Shown piece by piece: positions 8,493-16,865 of a stretch of 40,793 nucleotides of DNA (position 1 is the first letter of the stretch; every line of letters starts with the position of its first letter). The DNA is from Solobacterium sp. (GTDB lineage Bacteria > Bacillota_I > Bacilli_A > Erysipelotrichales > Erysipelotrichaceae): positions 1-40,793 of the forward strand of contig JAFWEW010000021.1 of assembly GCA_017512725.1 (NCBI GenBank). The letters run 5' to 3'. Made by a program: the position numbers and the translations under genes. The notes beneath the pieces are model-generated. The model saw only the letters and a program-made list of their open reading frames with translations, was not told the origin of the DNA and searched no databases.

Positions 8493-11336
8493 TTATTTTC
8501 CCTCTTCCGCCTCGTAGATCAGCTCACCCAGGGTCTGGTACAGATGATCCGGTTCAACCGGCTTGGTCAGGTGCGCATTCATTCCGGCCTGCAGGGAACG
8601 CTGTACATCTTCATCGAAGGCATTGGCTGTCAGGGCAATGATCGGAATCGTCTTGGCATCCGGTCTTGAAAGTGCACGGATCGCAGCTGCGGCCTCCAGA
8701 CCATCCATCTCCGGCATTCTCACATCCATCAGAATTGCATCATACGTCCCCGGTTCATGATCAAGGAACATCTCCAGTGCAATTCTTCCGTTCTCGGCAT
8801 GATCCGTTTCCACTTCTTCCATCTCCAGGATATCCATCATGATCTCTGCGTTCTGTTCAATATCTTCCGCAAGGAGAATATGTCTTCCGGCCAGTTCTGC
8901 CCGACGCTTCTCTTCAAACAGATTCCGGTTCGTATGACGGGCGATCCGTTCAAATTCCGCTATGACACTCGAAGCGAACAGCGGCTTGGCCAGGAAGCCG
9001 TCGACACCTGCTTCAATGGCTTCTTCACGGATATCATCCCAGGTATATGCCGTCAGGATAATGATCGTATGTTCATTCGGGAATGTATTGCGGATCAGCT
9101 TCGTCGCTTCGATTCCGTTCATCTCCGGCATCGTCCGGTCCATCAGGATCAGATTGTACGGTTCCTGCTTTGCGTTCTGCGTTTCCAGCATCTGCAGTGA
9201 CTCTTTGGCATTCAGACAGATATCCGCACGGATGCCGGCATCGTCCAGAACCATTCTGGCATGTTCTGCCGCAATCAGTTCATCATCAATCACCAGGACA
9301 TGGATCTTTCCGTGGTCCACACTGTTTTCCAGAACCGCGGGCTGTGCTTCACAGTTCTTCAGGGTAAGGATCACCGTGAATTCGGTTCCGACGCTCTTTT
9401 CTGATTCCACCGAGATCGTACCGTTCATCATCTCTACGATATTCTTGGTGATTGCCATTCCAAGACCAGTACTTCCATACTTGTTCTTCCGGGTGCTGTC
9501 TTCCTGTGAGAACGGTTCAAAGATCTTCGGAATATATTCCTTGTCCATTCCGATACCGGTGTCTTTGACGCAGAACTTCAGCGTAGACTGATCTTCAAAT
9601 TCCGCAGTCCGCTCGACCGTCAGCGTGACACTGCCCGGGGCTTCCGTGAATTTGATCGCATTGGAGAGAATGTTGATCAGCACTTCCTTGATCTTGGTGT
9701 CATCCCCGATATAGCAGTCATTTACCTGCGAGAGAATGCGGCACTCATAGGTAAGTCCCTTATCCTCACACTGCGAGGTAACCATGGTATTGATCTGTTC
9801 CAGCATATCGCTGAACGAAAACTCTTCTTTGTTCAAAACGATTCGTCCGGATTCGATCCGGCTCATATCCAGAATGTCATTGATGAGGCTCAGCAGGTGC
9901 CGTGCGCTTCCGCCGATCTTTTCAAGATATTCACGGGTCTGTTCCGACAGATTTTCATCATGCAGGGCAAGCGTATCCAGGCCGATGATGGCATTCATCG
10001 GCGTACGGATCTCATGACTCATATTCGACAGGAAAGACGTCTTCGCAAGGCTGGACTCTTCTGCGACAGCCAGTGCTTCCGCCAGTGCCTCATTCTTCGC
10101 CATGGTCTCATGCATTTCCGTATCAATTACCGTAAGGCCCAGACCAATGGCATGTACAATATGGTCATCACGTTCCTCGGCACGCCGTACACCCGCGGCA
10201 CGGATCATTTCATAGTATTCACGTTCTCCCCGTTTTGCGAGGTACCGGTAAGCGATGATCGGCTGCGTTGCCAGCCGGCTGCGGATGTTGTCCGGATTGA
10301 CGAATTCCAGGAAACCCTCCCGGTACATTTCGGTGACACAGTTTTCGGCATACCAGGTAATCCGCTCCAGATACGGAAAGTGGATCCCGACCGGTGTCTG
10401 ATCCGGATCGGACGGATCATCCCGGTAACAAACACAGTCATCCTCATCGAGGTTGACATAATAAACACAGCGGTAGTCGGAAGCCATTGCGGTGATCAGA
10501 CCGTTCGCCTGGGTATTGCTGTGACTGATATGCTGGTGCAGATTGTCCCGCAGGGCGGCAATCCGGTCTTTCATATTCACAATGGTGTCATTCTGCTGCT
10601 GAACACGTGTGGTTCCATTACCGGAATCACTGGTGTCTTCGGTCAGCTCTTTCATATCATTTTCCAGTTCCGTCAGACTGTTGTCGATGTCCTCTATCAC
10701 CTTTGAATATCTCTTTGACAGCACGACCAGCAGGAAAATGCCGACTGCCAGCGTCAGAAGACATGCGGTTACAACAATCTGTACATTCTGATTCAGCTGC
10801 TTTGTATACCATTCTGCTTCAAAATCTACGGTAACGATCGCAGCCACTTCTCCGGCTGAAGTAAAAACCGGACTGTAAGCACTGTAAAACTCTCCCCACT
10901 GGTCTTCATAGGGAACTTCATCCACCGAAGGAATGCCTTTGCTTGCCTGATACAGCGCGTCGGTATAGGCGACCGGAGAACCGAACTCCGCCGGAGACAC
11001 CGGATCGGAATCAATGCCAAAGGAAAAACGACCGTCTCCTTCCGAACGAACGTAGTAAATATAGGCAAGATTGATATTATCCCGAAAGGTAGCCAGTGTA
11101 TTCAGTGCTTTTTCGTATTCCGAAGATCCCTTGTCTTCGGCCTTCAGACGGTACAGTGCATCTCCGTCCATCATGGCCGCGGCGGTATTGGCAGCGTCCA
11201 GCATACGCTGATCGATCAGCGTTTTCATTGTTTTCTGTGACTCCCGGATCAAAGTGAACCCCAGACCCAGATTCATTACGGTCATGAAAATCGACGTCAT
11301 CAGAACGATGCGTCCGCGCATACCAAGTTTCTTCAT
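8493..11336 (-). CDS. Membrane hybrid sensor histidine kinase with cytosolic PAS-like module and two receivers
   Basis: A 947-residue kinase. Helices at about 10-30 and 186-206 enclose a roughly 155-residue outer sensor with YIYYVR and FGIDSDPVSP segments. A coiled linker leads to a cytosolic PAS-like module (about 285-405) related to the modules of the 1167-residue GGDEF/EAL protein. HisKA has His441 in NMSHEIRTPM. The ATPase domain has DTGIGM (592-597) and GLGM (624-627). Receiver 1 has Asp733 and Lys784; receiver 2 has Asp871 and Lys925. Kinase and receiver parts closely resemble the kinase at 185-2842, so they are paralogues with exchanged sensors. It is the second gene of an operon with the diguanylate cyclase 63 nt upstream, whose outer sensor looks related. 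AAAGGACG precedes the ATG. Confidence 0.93.
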   Translation of the reverse strand: MKKLGMRGRIVLMTSIFMTVMNLGLGFTLIRESQKTMKTLIDQRMLDAANTAAAMMDGDALYRLKAEDKGSSEYEKALNTLATFRDNINLAYIYYVRSEGDGRFSFGIDSDPVSPAEFGSPVAYTDALYQASKGIPSVDEVPYEDQWGEFYSAYSPVFTSAGEVAAIVTVDFEAEWYTKQLNQNVQIVVTACLLTLAVGIFLLVVLSKRYSKVIEDIDNSLTELENDMKELTEDTSDSGNGTTRVQQQNDTIVNMKDRIAALRDNLHQHISHSNTQANGLITAMASDYRCVYYVNLDEDDCVCYRDDPSDPDQTPVGIHFPYLERITWYAENCVTEMYREGFLEFVNPDNIRSRLATQPIIAYRYLAKRGEREYYEMIRAAGVRRAEERDDHIVHAIGLGLTVIDTEMHETMAKNEALAEALAVAEESSLAKTSFLSNMSHEIRTPMNAIIGLDTLALHDENLSEQTREYLEKIGGSARHLLSLINDILDMSRIESGRIVLNKEEFSFSDMLEQINTMVTSQCEDKGLTYECRILSQVNDCYIGDDTKIKEVLINILSNAIKFTEAPGSVTLTVERTAEFEDQSTLKFCVKDTGIGMDKEYIPKIFEPFSQEDSTRKNKYGSTGLGMAITKNIVEMMNGTISVESEKSVGTEFTVILTLKNCEAQPAVLENSVDHGKIHVLVIDDELIAAEHARMVLDDAGIRADICLNAKESLQMLETQNAKQEPYNLILMDRTMPEMNGIEATKLIRNTFPNEHTIIILTAYTWDDIREEAIEAGVDGFLAKPLFASSVIAEFERIARHTNRNLFEEKRRAELAGRHILLAEDIEQNAEIMMDILEMEEVETDHAENGRIALEMFLDHEPGTYDAILMDVRMPEMDGLEAAAAIRALSRPDAKTIPIIALTANAFDEDVQRSLQAGMNAHLTKPVEPDHLYQTLGELIYEAEEGK

Positions 11337-11399
11337 GTTTTCGTCCTTTTGCTGTATTAAGAAGCAGTTCCAAATGATTCCGTCAATTTGACAGACGGA

Positions 11400-12803
11400 T
11401 CAGCGGTAATTGCCGTGCGTTTTGTGAAAAGCTTCCTTTGCGGCATACATCTGCTCATCCGCACGTTTCAGCACCTGATGGACAGAACCATCCTCTGGCG
11501 TGTAGACTGCAATGCCGGCAGATGCAGAATAGCGCTCCCATGGACTGTCATCCGGATTATGCAAAGCCTCTTCGAATTCGTTCTCGACGGCACGGAGCAG
11601 TTCTTCCCGGTTCGCGTAATCCATACTTCTGAGAATAACCACAAACTCATCTCCGCCGATCCGGTAAACCGGGGAATGCTTAAAGTGTTCACAGATGATC
11701 CTGCAGCAGCCTTTGATGTAATCATTCCCGCGGTCATGTCCGCAGGTATCATTTACATATTTGAGATTATTGATATCAAAAATGACCAGGCCGAATTTCG
11801 CCATGTCTTCCTGAATCTCTTCGTCCAGCATTTCGCATTCCCGCCGGAAGGCAGAAGAACTGCCGACACTGGTTAAGGAATCCTGATAGGCATGTTTGCT
11901 GATCTCGTTGATCTGTACATCTTTATCCAGAATATCGTTGATCGCAAGGGACAGATTGGCCGTTGCCATATAGCTGTCGGTTGCGACATTCTTCAGCATC
12001 TCATAAACCGTTTCGATCTCATCTCCGGTATGAATATTCACTTTTTCGAGCAGGTCAATATTGTTCCTTCGGTCTTCTTCTGTTTTGTATGCAAACTTTT
12101 CTGCACAGTGTGAAAGCTCATCAATCGGTCTGGTTACCCATTTTTTGATGATAACGGATTCTGCCGTAAACAGAATCACCGCAATTAAAAGAAGGATCAG
12201 GAACAGATTCCGGGTGAAAACAATATCTGCTTTCTCGACATAATCGAGTGAAAAATCAACGCATGCACTGCAGGCATAGCTGCCGTCACTGCGGTAGATC
12301 GGCCGGATGTAGGAATAGAGAAAACCGTCCTCCTGCGAATGAACCGCATATCCCGGCGTTTCTTCTCCTGCCACAATATGAGGCACCTGGGAAAGAAACG
12401 GTTCTTCCAGTTCATACACATAGCCGGCATCATAGGCCTCGCCGTTCTCAACCCCTTCAGCGTCGATATCAAATATAATATGACCTCCGTCTTCCGCAAT
12501 CCGGCAGACGTAGATATAAAGAATGTCGGGATAGTTCTCCTTTAGTTTCCGCAGATAATCTTCGATTTCCCGATACTCTTCCAGCTCATAATTCTTCTCG
12601 ATATATTCCTCAACCTTATCTCCGTCAATGGCATCTGCCATAAGCTGGGTGGCTCCGCGGGCAAGACGGGAATAGTCATCGATCATCCGGTTGTAAAAAC
12701 GGGAATAAACCAGCGGAATAACGACAGCCATGGTGATAATCAGAGAAAGCAATAATAAAAGAGGAAGCCGTACCGATAAAGACTTCATGTTTTTCTCTTT
12801 CAT
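11400..12803 (-). CDS. Membrane diguanylate cyclase with outer sensor, HAMP and GGDEF
   Basis: A 467-residue inner-membrane enzyme making c-di-GMP from GTP. TM1 is at about 13-33, the extracytoplasmic sensor at about 35-197, TM2 at about 198-215, HAMP at about 217-272 and the GGDEF domain from about 300 to the end. The active site RIGGDEF is intact (383-387) and FDINNLK...ND...GHDRGND matches the substrate-binding part. The RxxD inhibition site is absent (FKHS at that position), so product feedback through it is unlikely. AAAGGAG precedes the chosen start; an in-frame ATG 18 nt earlier lacks such a site. The outer sensor shares a YIY...FDID pattern with the kinase encoded 63 nt downstream, so both may read the same signal. 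About 165 nt upstream separate it from the DUF1232-like gene. Confidence 0.92.
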   Translation of the reverse strand: MKEKNMKSLSVRLPLLLLLSLIITMAVVIPLVYSRFYNRMIDDYSRLARGATQLMADAIDGDKVEEYIEKNYELEEYREIEDYLRKLKENYPDILYIYVCRIAEDGGHIIFDIDAEGVENGEAYDAGYVYELEEPFLSQVPHIVAGEETPGYAVHSQEDGFLYSYIRPIYRSDGSYACSACVDFSLDYVEKADIVFTRNLFLILLLIAVILFTAESVIIKKWVTRPIDELSHCAEKFAYKTEEDRRNNIDLLEKVNIHTGDEIETVYEMLKNVATDSYMATANLSLAINDILDKDVQINEISKHAYQDSLTSVGSSSAFRRECEMLDEEIQEDMAKFGLVIFDINNLKYVNDTCGHDRGNDYIKGCCRIICEHFKHSPVYRIGGDEFVVILRSMDYANREELLRAVENEFEEALHNPDDSPWERYSASAGIAVYTPEDGSVHQVLKRADEQMYAAKEAFHKTHGNYR

Positions 12804-12970
12804 GGCTTCTCCTTTCTGCATAAACCTGCCGCTTTAACACTGTTCGCTGTCCCTGTGGATTCCTCAGGATAATTTCATCATATCAAATGATCTTCTGCCC
12901 CGTGCTGTTTCTTTCTGGAAGCAGTCGCTGAAAACGGAAAACGGAACTCGTTACCATTTTCCGCAGAACT

Positions 12971-13351
12971 TCATTTTCCAAATGCCTGCAGTTCCGGCTT
13001 CACCCGTTCAAGTGCCGCCCAGATGACCGCCATGTCATCCAGAAGACCGATCACCGGTGTATTGTCTAAGAAGTAATCTTCGGACTCCGTAAGATACCGA
13101 AGCGCACCTGTCATTACCGCAGCACTTTCTTCAGAAAGTCCGGAGCCGTTCCCATATACATAGCTTCTGACCGCATTGATCATTGCAGAAAGGCCTTCTA
13201 CCGAAGCCAGAGCTTCCGAAGAACGAATCTTTTCTTCCGCATTTACAAGCACTCTCACCATCTCTTCCCGGTTGCCGAGAATGGACTTTGCCTTCTGTGC
13301 CTGTTCCTCCAGGATCTGATTCACCTTTTCATTATTCAGCATTTCACTCAT
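12971..13351 (-). CDS. Small DUF1232/YkvA-like protein
   Basis: A 126-residue protein with a charged helical N-terminal half and a C-terminal segment, NTPVIGLLDDMAVIWAAL, matching the core of the DUF1232 (YkvA) family, in which the paired Asp after a glycine is conserved. The function of that family is not established. The start is chosen because AAGGAG lies 9 nt upstream; earlier in-frame ATGs lack a site. No secretion signal is visible. It appears monocistronic, with a possible TATAAT promoter just upstream, and is divergent from the CPBP-like gene. Confidence 0.72.
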   Translation of the reverse strand: MSEMLNNEKVNQILEEQAQKAKSILGNREEMVRVLVNAEEKIRSSEALASVEGLSAMINAVRSYVYGNGSGLSEESAAVMTGALRYLTESEDYFLDNTPVIGLLDDMAVIWAALERVKPELQAFGK

Positions 13352-13382
13352 CGCAAAAGACTCCTTCATTTTGTTATTCCTC

Positions 13383-13412
13383 ATTATAATGCGAGATTGG
13401 CATTCCGGTCGA
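13383..13412 (-). promoter_or_regulatory. Candidate promoter of the DUF1232-like gene
   Basis: A perfect TATAAT (13388 down to 13383, minus strand) lies 18 nt from TCGACC, a 4-of-6 match to the -35 consensus. Transcription would start about 25 nt before the start codon. The core ATTATAAT is its own reverse complement, so a weaker rightward promoter is also possible. Confidence 0.4.
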
Positions 13413-13543
13413 AGCCAAAATCCCAAGATCTATTATGCAGGTTACGGTGCAATTCCGATTCTGTGCGATGTAATATGTCCTTTTCTTTTCTGTCATTCTG
13501 CATACAATGGACAGTAAGAGTCAGAAAGGAACCAGAGAACTCT

Positions 13544-14233
13544 ATGAGAAAGAACAAGTTCAATATTTCCGTGGCAATGACGATGCTGCTGTATTCAACC
13601 ATCCTAATTGCCCTTACTACATTCAACATCCGTCTGTACAGTGTGATTTCCAAAAGCGATGATCTTGCGCTGACAAGATTTTACGGCAGCAAGGCAATGA
13701 TGGTGACCGTTGTTGTTGTAACAGCATTTTTCCTGCTGCTTACTCCACTCAAAATCAATCTGAAATCGCTTCGTCCTTCCAAAGAAATCTTCATCAAACA
13801 GATGAAACCCAGCGCACTGATCTCCGCTTTCGTACTGCTGCTGTTCATCGGTTTCCGCTTTTACATGCAGAGCAAGGATCCCTCGATTGCCGAGATTCCC
13901 TACTTCGGTCTGTATCTCAACATGAATACCCGCTGGTTTTATCCGGTCAGTATTGTTCTTCAGGAGATCTTTATCAAAGCAGTCGTTCAGGATAACTTCA
14001 GCGATGCATTTGAACGGAAGCACATTCATATGACCGTCTGGGTCACTGCACTGTTCTTCTTTATCATCCACTTCCAGTATCCTCTGTATTACATGACCGG
14101 TGCGATGGTACTGTGCATGATCACTGGCTATCTGTATGAAAAATACCCGAGCATCTGGGGACCGGTACTGATCCACTTTGTGATCGGGTTCCTCCCCCGC
14201 TGCCTTGGAATCCTTCAGATCATTGAACGCTGA
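13544..14233 (+). CDS. CPBP-like integral membrane protein with degenerate protease motif
   Basis: A 229-residue protein with about six hydrophobic helices. The C-terminal half has the layout of CPBP/CAAX-protease-like proteins: a motif-1 region (139-146), a His in a helix (His176) and a final helix with His211 after SIWGPVLIH. Motif 1 normally reads EExxxR; here it is QEIFIK (Gln140, Glu141, Lys145), so one of the paired acids and the Arg are replaced. It may be inactive or altered. The start is the ATG of MRKNKFN, since the segment before it is not hydrophobic or conserved-looking, although the nearest AAAGGA is 13 nt away. A terminator starts at its stop codon. Confidence 0.75.
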   Translation: MRKNKFNISVAMTMLLYSTILIALTTFNIRLYSVISKSDDLALTRFYGSKAMMVTVVVVTAFFLLLTPLKINLKSLRPSKEIFIKQMKPSALISAFVLLLFIGFRFYMQSKDPSIAEIPYFGLYLNMNTRWFYPVSIVLQEIFIKAVVQDNFSDAFERKHIHMTVWVTALFFFIIHFQYPLYYMTGAMVLCMITGYLYEKYPSIWGPVLIHFVIGFLPRCLGILQIIER

Positions 14234-14257
14234 CGCAGAAATGCGTCACGTTTTTTT
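14231..14257 (+). terminator. Intrinsic terminator overlapping the CPBP-like stop codon
   Basis: A perfect 7-bp stem TGACGCA / TGCGTCA with a GAAA tetraloop is followed by CG and seven T. The first three stem bases are the TGA stop codon. Confidence 0.9.
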
Positions 14258-14265
14258 CGAGCGTA

Positions 14266-14299
14266 AAACAGGCGGTCTGTCCGGACCGTCTGCTTTTTT
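14266..14299. terminator. Second hairpin terminator, probably serving both strands
   Basis: An imperfect stem formed by GGCGGTC and GACCGTC-type arms has a six-T run on the plus strand and four T on the minus strand. It backs up the previous terminator and may end the minus-strand phosphodiesterase operon whose stop is at 14336. Confidence 0.65.
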
Positions 14300-14335
14300 C
14301 GTTATATCGTGCTGATTCCCTTTCTGCCGTTTATT

Positions 14336-16222
14336 TCATTGTCCCATCGTGGCGATTTCGTGCAGGATGATGTGAAACAGTCTGTTAAACCCACCCTTAT
14401 AGTCCGCAACACTCAGAGCTTCCATGATTGAAAGCGGATCATTGGTACCGATAACGTCTACACCGCAGCTGACCAGATACTGCACATCATCCATGGAATC
14501 CACGGTCCAGCAGAATACCTGGACCCCTGCATCGTGCATCTCTCTGACCAGATCCGCGTTGACGCCGTTATCGGATATGGAAAGATTGGTTTTATACGGA
14601 ACATCCTTATAGCCTTTCCATGCCGCATTGACACAGACTGCCGTCTTAATTTCGGGATCAAGTTCATGGATCCGCTTGATGGCATTTCCCCAGAGAGAAA
14701 TAACCATACAGCGGTCTTCCAGTTCATATTTATGAATCAGACGGATGACCTCTTCTTCCAGATTCTGATCCGTAGCCTGCGGCTTCAGTTCGATCTGAAT
14801 GCTGGCTCCGGATTCTTTTGTCAGTTTCAGTAATTCATCCAAAGTCGGAACATGAACGGAACCGTACTGTTTCTGACCCGGCACCCAGGATCCCATTTCG
14901 TATTTCTGCAGTTCTTCATACGTTGTTTTTCCGATGACCACATTTGCACCGGTAACACGCGCAAGCGAAGTATCATGCGAGCAGACAATAACACCGTCCT
15001 TTGTCATCAGAACATCGGTTTCTACCCATGGCAGCATTTCCGAGAATGCAAGTTCATATGCCGGAATGGTATTCTCCGGCGCATGGACATTATCCCCGCG
15101 GTGCGCACAGACCTTAGGCAGTGACGCGACGGGTTCCATCAGATAGCGGTAATGCCAAAGGAGGCCTGCCGTCATGGCAGTCAGAGTAACCGTGACGACC
15201 GTTATTCCAAAACGGAGTTTTTTCCTGTCCGGTTCGACAAACTGGAACATCCGCCGGTCAATCTTCGTGAATTCATTCTTTTCTTCCAGATAGGTATAGA
15301 ACAGAACGGTCAGCGCAGCGGTATTCAAAGCGGGTCCGATGGTCGATTTGATGACCTGCCGCAGCGCATAAACATAGGATCCGATGATCTGCTGTTTAAC
15401 CGTAACGGACTGTTTTGCGAACATTGCGACCAGTTCAGCGATATTGACCGGAATAATCGAAGAGATGGAATTGATCGAGAAATTCACCAGAATCGTAAAC
15501 AGAACCAGCGTCAGGAACGTATTCATCAGGTGCCATTCACCAAGCTTCCGGCTGCGCTTCAAAGCCGCAGTAAACGTAGTTCCCTCCATGACATATACGA
15601 CGATCGCAAACAGATAGATCAGTTCCACGAACAGAAGCAGTGCATAGGCAATCAGGCTCAGATACTTAAATCTGGGGTTTGACTGAATTCCCTGCGTAAT
15701 AAAATACGGTACCGCCGCCTTATAGCCCGCTCCGGAAAGCGGAAAGACTTTGGTAAGCGGCATCAGAATGATCAGGAAGATGATAATACCCCAATTCTTC
15801 GGGTTCAGTGTCCGCCTGCAGGTACGATAGCCTGCCAGCATCATGTTTACAAAATTGGTATCCCGCCCGACCTGTGCCATGGAATATACATGAAGCAGTC
15901 CGCCAATCTCAAACAGCGAAAAGAACGTCGCACAGATCAGAACCAGAAAGACTGCGATATAGGTAAACGGAGACCCTGCCACTTCCACCATGTTTCCCAT
16001 ATTCACAAAGGAAAAACCGGAAAGCTTTGTGAACAGAAAGGAAATAATATAGTCCTGGTACCGTCCTCCGACGATGGAAAGGAACGAACAGAAGAGGGTA
16101 AACAGCAGAATAGTCTGCCCGTCTTTCTTTTTGAAGAACAGGATCAGGTTTTTCAAAAACAGCTTAAAACCAGACCAGAAGGTCTTTGCATTGCCTTTCA
16201 GTTTTTGAACCCGTTCTTTCAT
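14336..16222 (-). CDS. Membrane-anchored glycerophosphodiester phosphodiesterase
   Basis: About 628 residues. The N-terminal ~360 residues hold roughly seven to eight membrane helices of the type fused to GDPD enzymes in Bacillota (GPDPase membrane domain). A last helix (about 337-357) precedes an outward-facing GDPD domain (about 370-611). The domain keeps HRG (His374), ENT (Glu383), ETD (Glu401, Asp403), SHD (His416) and an IELK motif. It should hydrolyse glycerophosphodiesters from lipids or teichoic-acid turnover at the membrane surface (inference). The start is uncertain: the chosen ATG has GAGGGG only 2 nt away, and an in-frame TTG 9 nt upstream has AGGGGAG at a more normal distance. 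It follows the small membrane protein gene by 71 nt in the same direction. Confidence 0.88.
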   Translation of the reverse strand: MKERVQKLKGNAKTFWSGFKLFLKNLILFFKKKDGQTILLFTLFCSFLSIVGGRYQDYIISFLFTKLSGFSFVNMGNMVEVAGSPFTYIAVFLVLICATFFSLFEIGGLLHVYSMAQVGRDTNFVNMMLAGYRTCRRTLNPKNWGIIIFLIILMPLTKVFPLSGAGYKAAVPYFITQGIQSNPRFKYLSLIAYALLLFVELIYLFAIVVYVMEGTTFTAALKRSRKLGEWHLMNTFLTLVLFTILVNFSINSISSIIPVNIAELVAMFAKQSVTVKQQIIGSYVYALRQVIKSTIGPALNTAALTVLFYTYLEEKNEFTKIDRRMFQFVEPDRKKLRFGITVVTVTLTAMTAGLLWHYRYLMEPVASLPKVCAHRGDNVHAPENTIPAYELAFSEMLPWVETDVLMTKDGVIVCSHDTSLARVTGANVVIGKTTYEELQKYEMGSWVPGQKQYGSVHVPTLDELLKLTKESGASIQIELKPQATDQNLEEEVIRLIHKYELEDRCMVISLWGNAIKRIHELDPEIKTAVCVNAAWKGYKDVPYKTNLSISDNGVNADLVREMHDAGVQVFCWTVDSMDDVQYLVSCGVDVIGTNDPLSIMEALSVADYKGGFNRLFHIILHEIATMGQ

Positions 16223-16293
16223 ACCCCTCAATGATACTGATTCTCCCCTTTTTATACAAACCGTAACAATCTGCCAGATCCTGGTGCGGTGAA

Positions 16294-16791
16294 TCACGCA
16301 CTGGTGCATTCAAATACAACCGTACTGTTCTCTTCCAGTTCTTTGAGAAAATATTTCTTTGCTTTATTGACCGGCATATCCATGACAAAGATGCCGGCAG
16401 CTCTTCCAAGCGCAACCGACCCGAGTACGGGGATGATCGTACTGGAAAACACATTGCTGTATTTTGAGAGATAGATGCTCAGAACAATGAACAACGAGGC
16501 AGCTACCAGCATGGATATCAGAGTGCGGCTGGTTATTTTCTCTTCGCGTGTGAATAATGTCCCTTCCTCCCGGATCCAGTTTTTGACAGCAGTACGGAAT
16601 TTCGCCTCATCCATATCAGACGGCGACTTTACGATCAGCCGGATCCCGTTTCCGGAATTCGCTTCAGTTGTTTTTGAACGGATATAGCTTTTAATCCCTT
16701 CGCTGAAAATACTTTCCGGACTGTACGGGACATACAGACTGTTCTCGTCATTCACAATGACTGTAATGTCTTTAATTTCCTTTTCTTTCAT
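16294..16791 (-). CDS. Small membrane protein of unknown function
   Basis: A 165-residue protein I do not recognise. The N-terminal half is soluble and alpha/beta-looking; two hydrophobic helices follow (about 88-108 and 117-137) and the C-terminal tail is charged. The start ATG has AAGGAG upstream. It is directly upstream of the GDPD gene on the same strand and probably cotranscribed. Nothing supports a specific role. Confidence 0.7.
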   Translation of the reverse strand: MKEKEIKDITVIVNDENSLYVPYSPESIFSEGIKSYIRSKTTEANSGNGIRLIVKSPSDMDEAKFRTAVKNWIREEGTLFTREEKITSRTLISMLVAASLFIVLSIYLSKYSNVFSSTIIPVLGSVALGRAAGIFVMDMPVNKAKKYFLKELEENSTVVFECTSA

Positions 16792-16831
16792 CTTTCCGCT
16801 CCTTTTTCCCGACCGAACTTTGTCTGTGCTT

Positions 16832-16858
16832 AAAAGACACCCGTCGGACGGATGTCTC
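16832..16858 (-). terminator. Intrinsic terminator of the codA-MFS operon
   Basis: On the minus strand, arms AGACATCCGT and ACGGGTGTCT pair over about 10 bp with one wobble around a 3-nt loop, followed by TTTT. It sits just after the MFS stop codon. Confidence 0.8.
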
Positions 16859-16865
16859 TTTCGTT

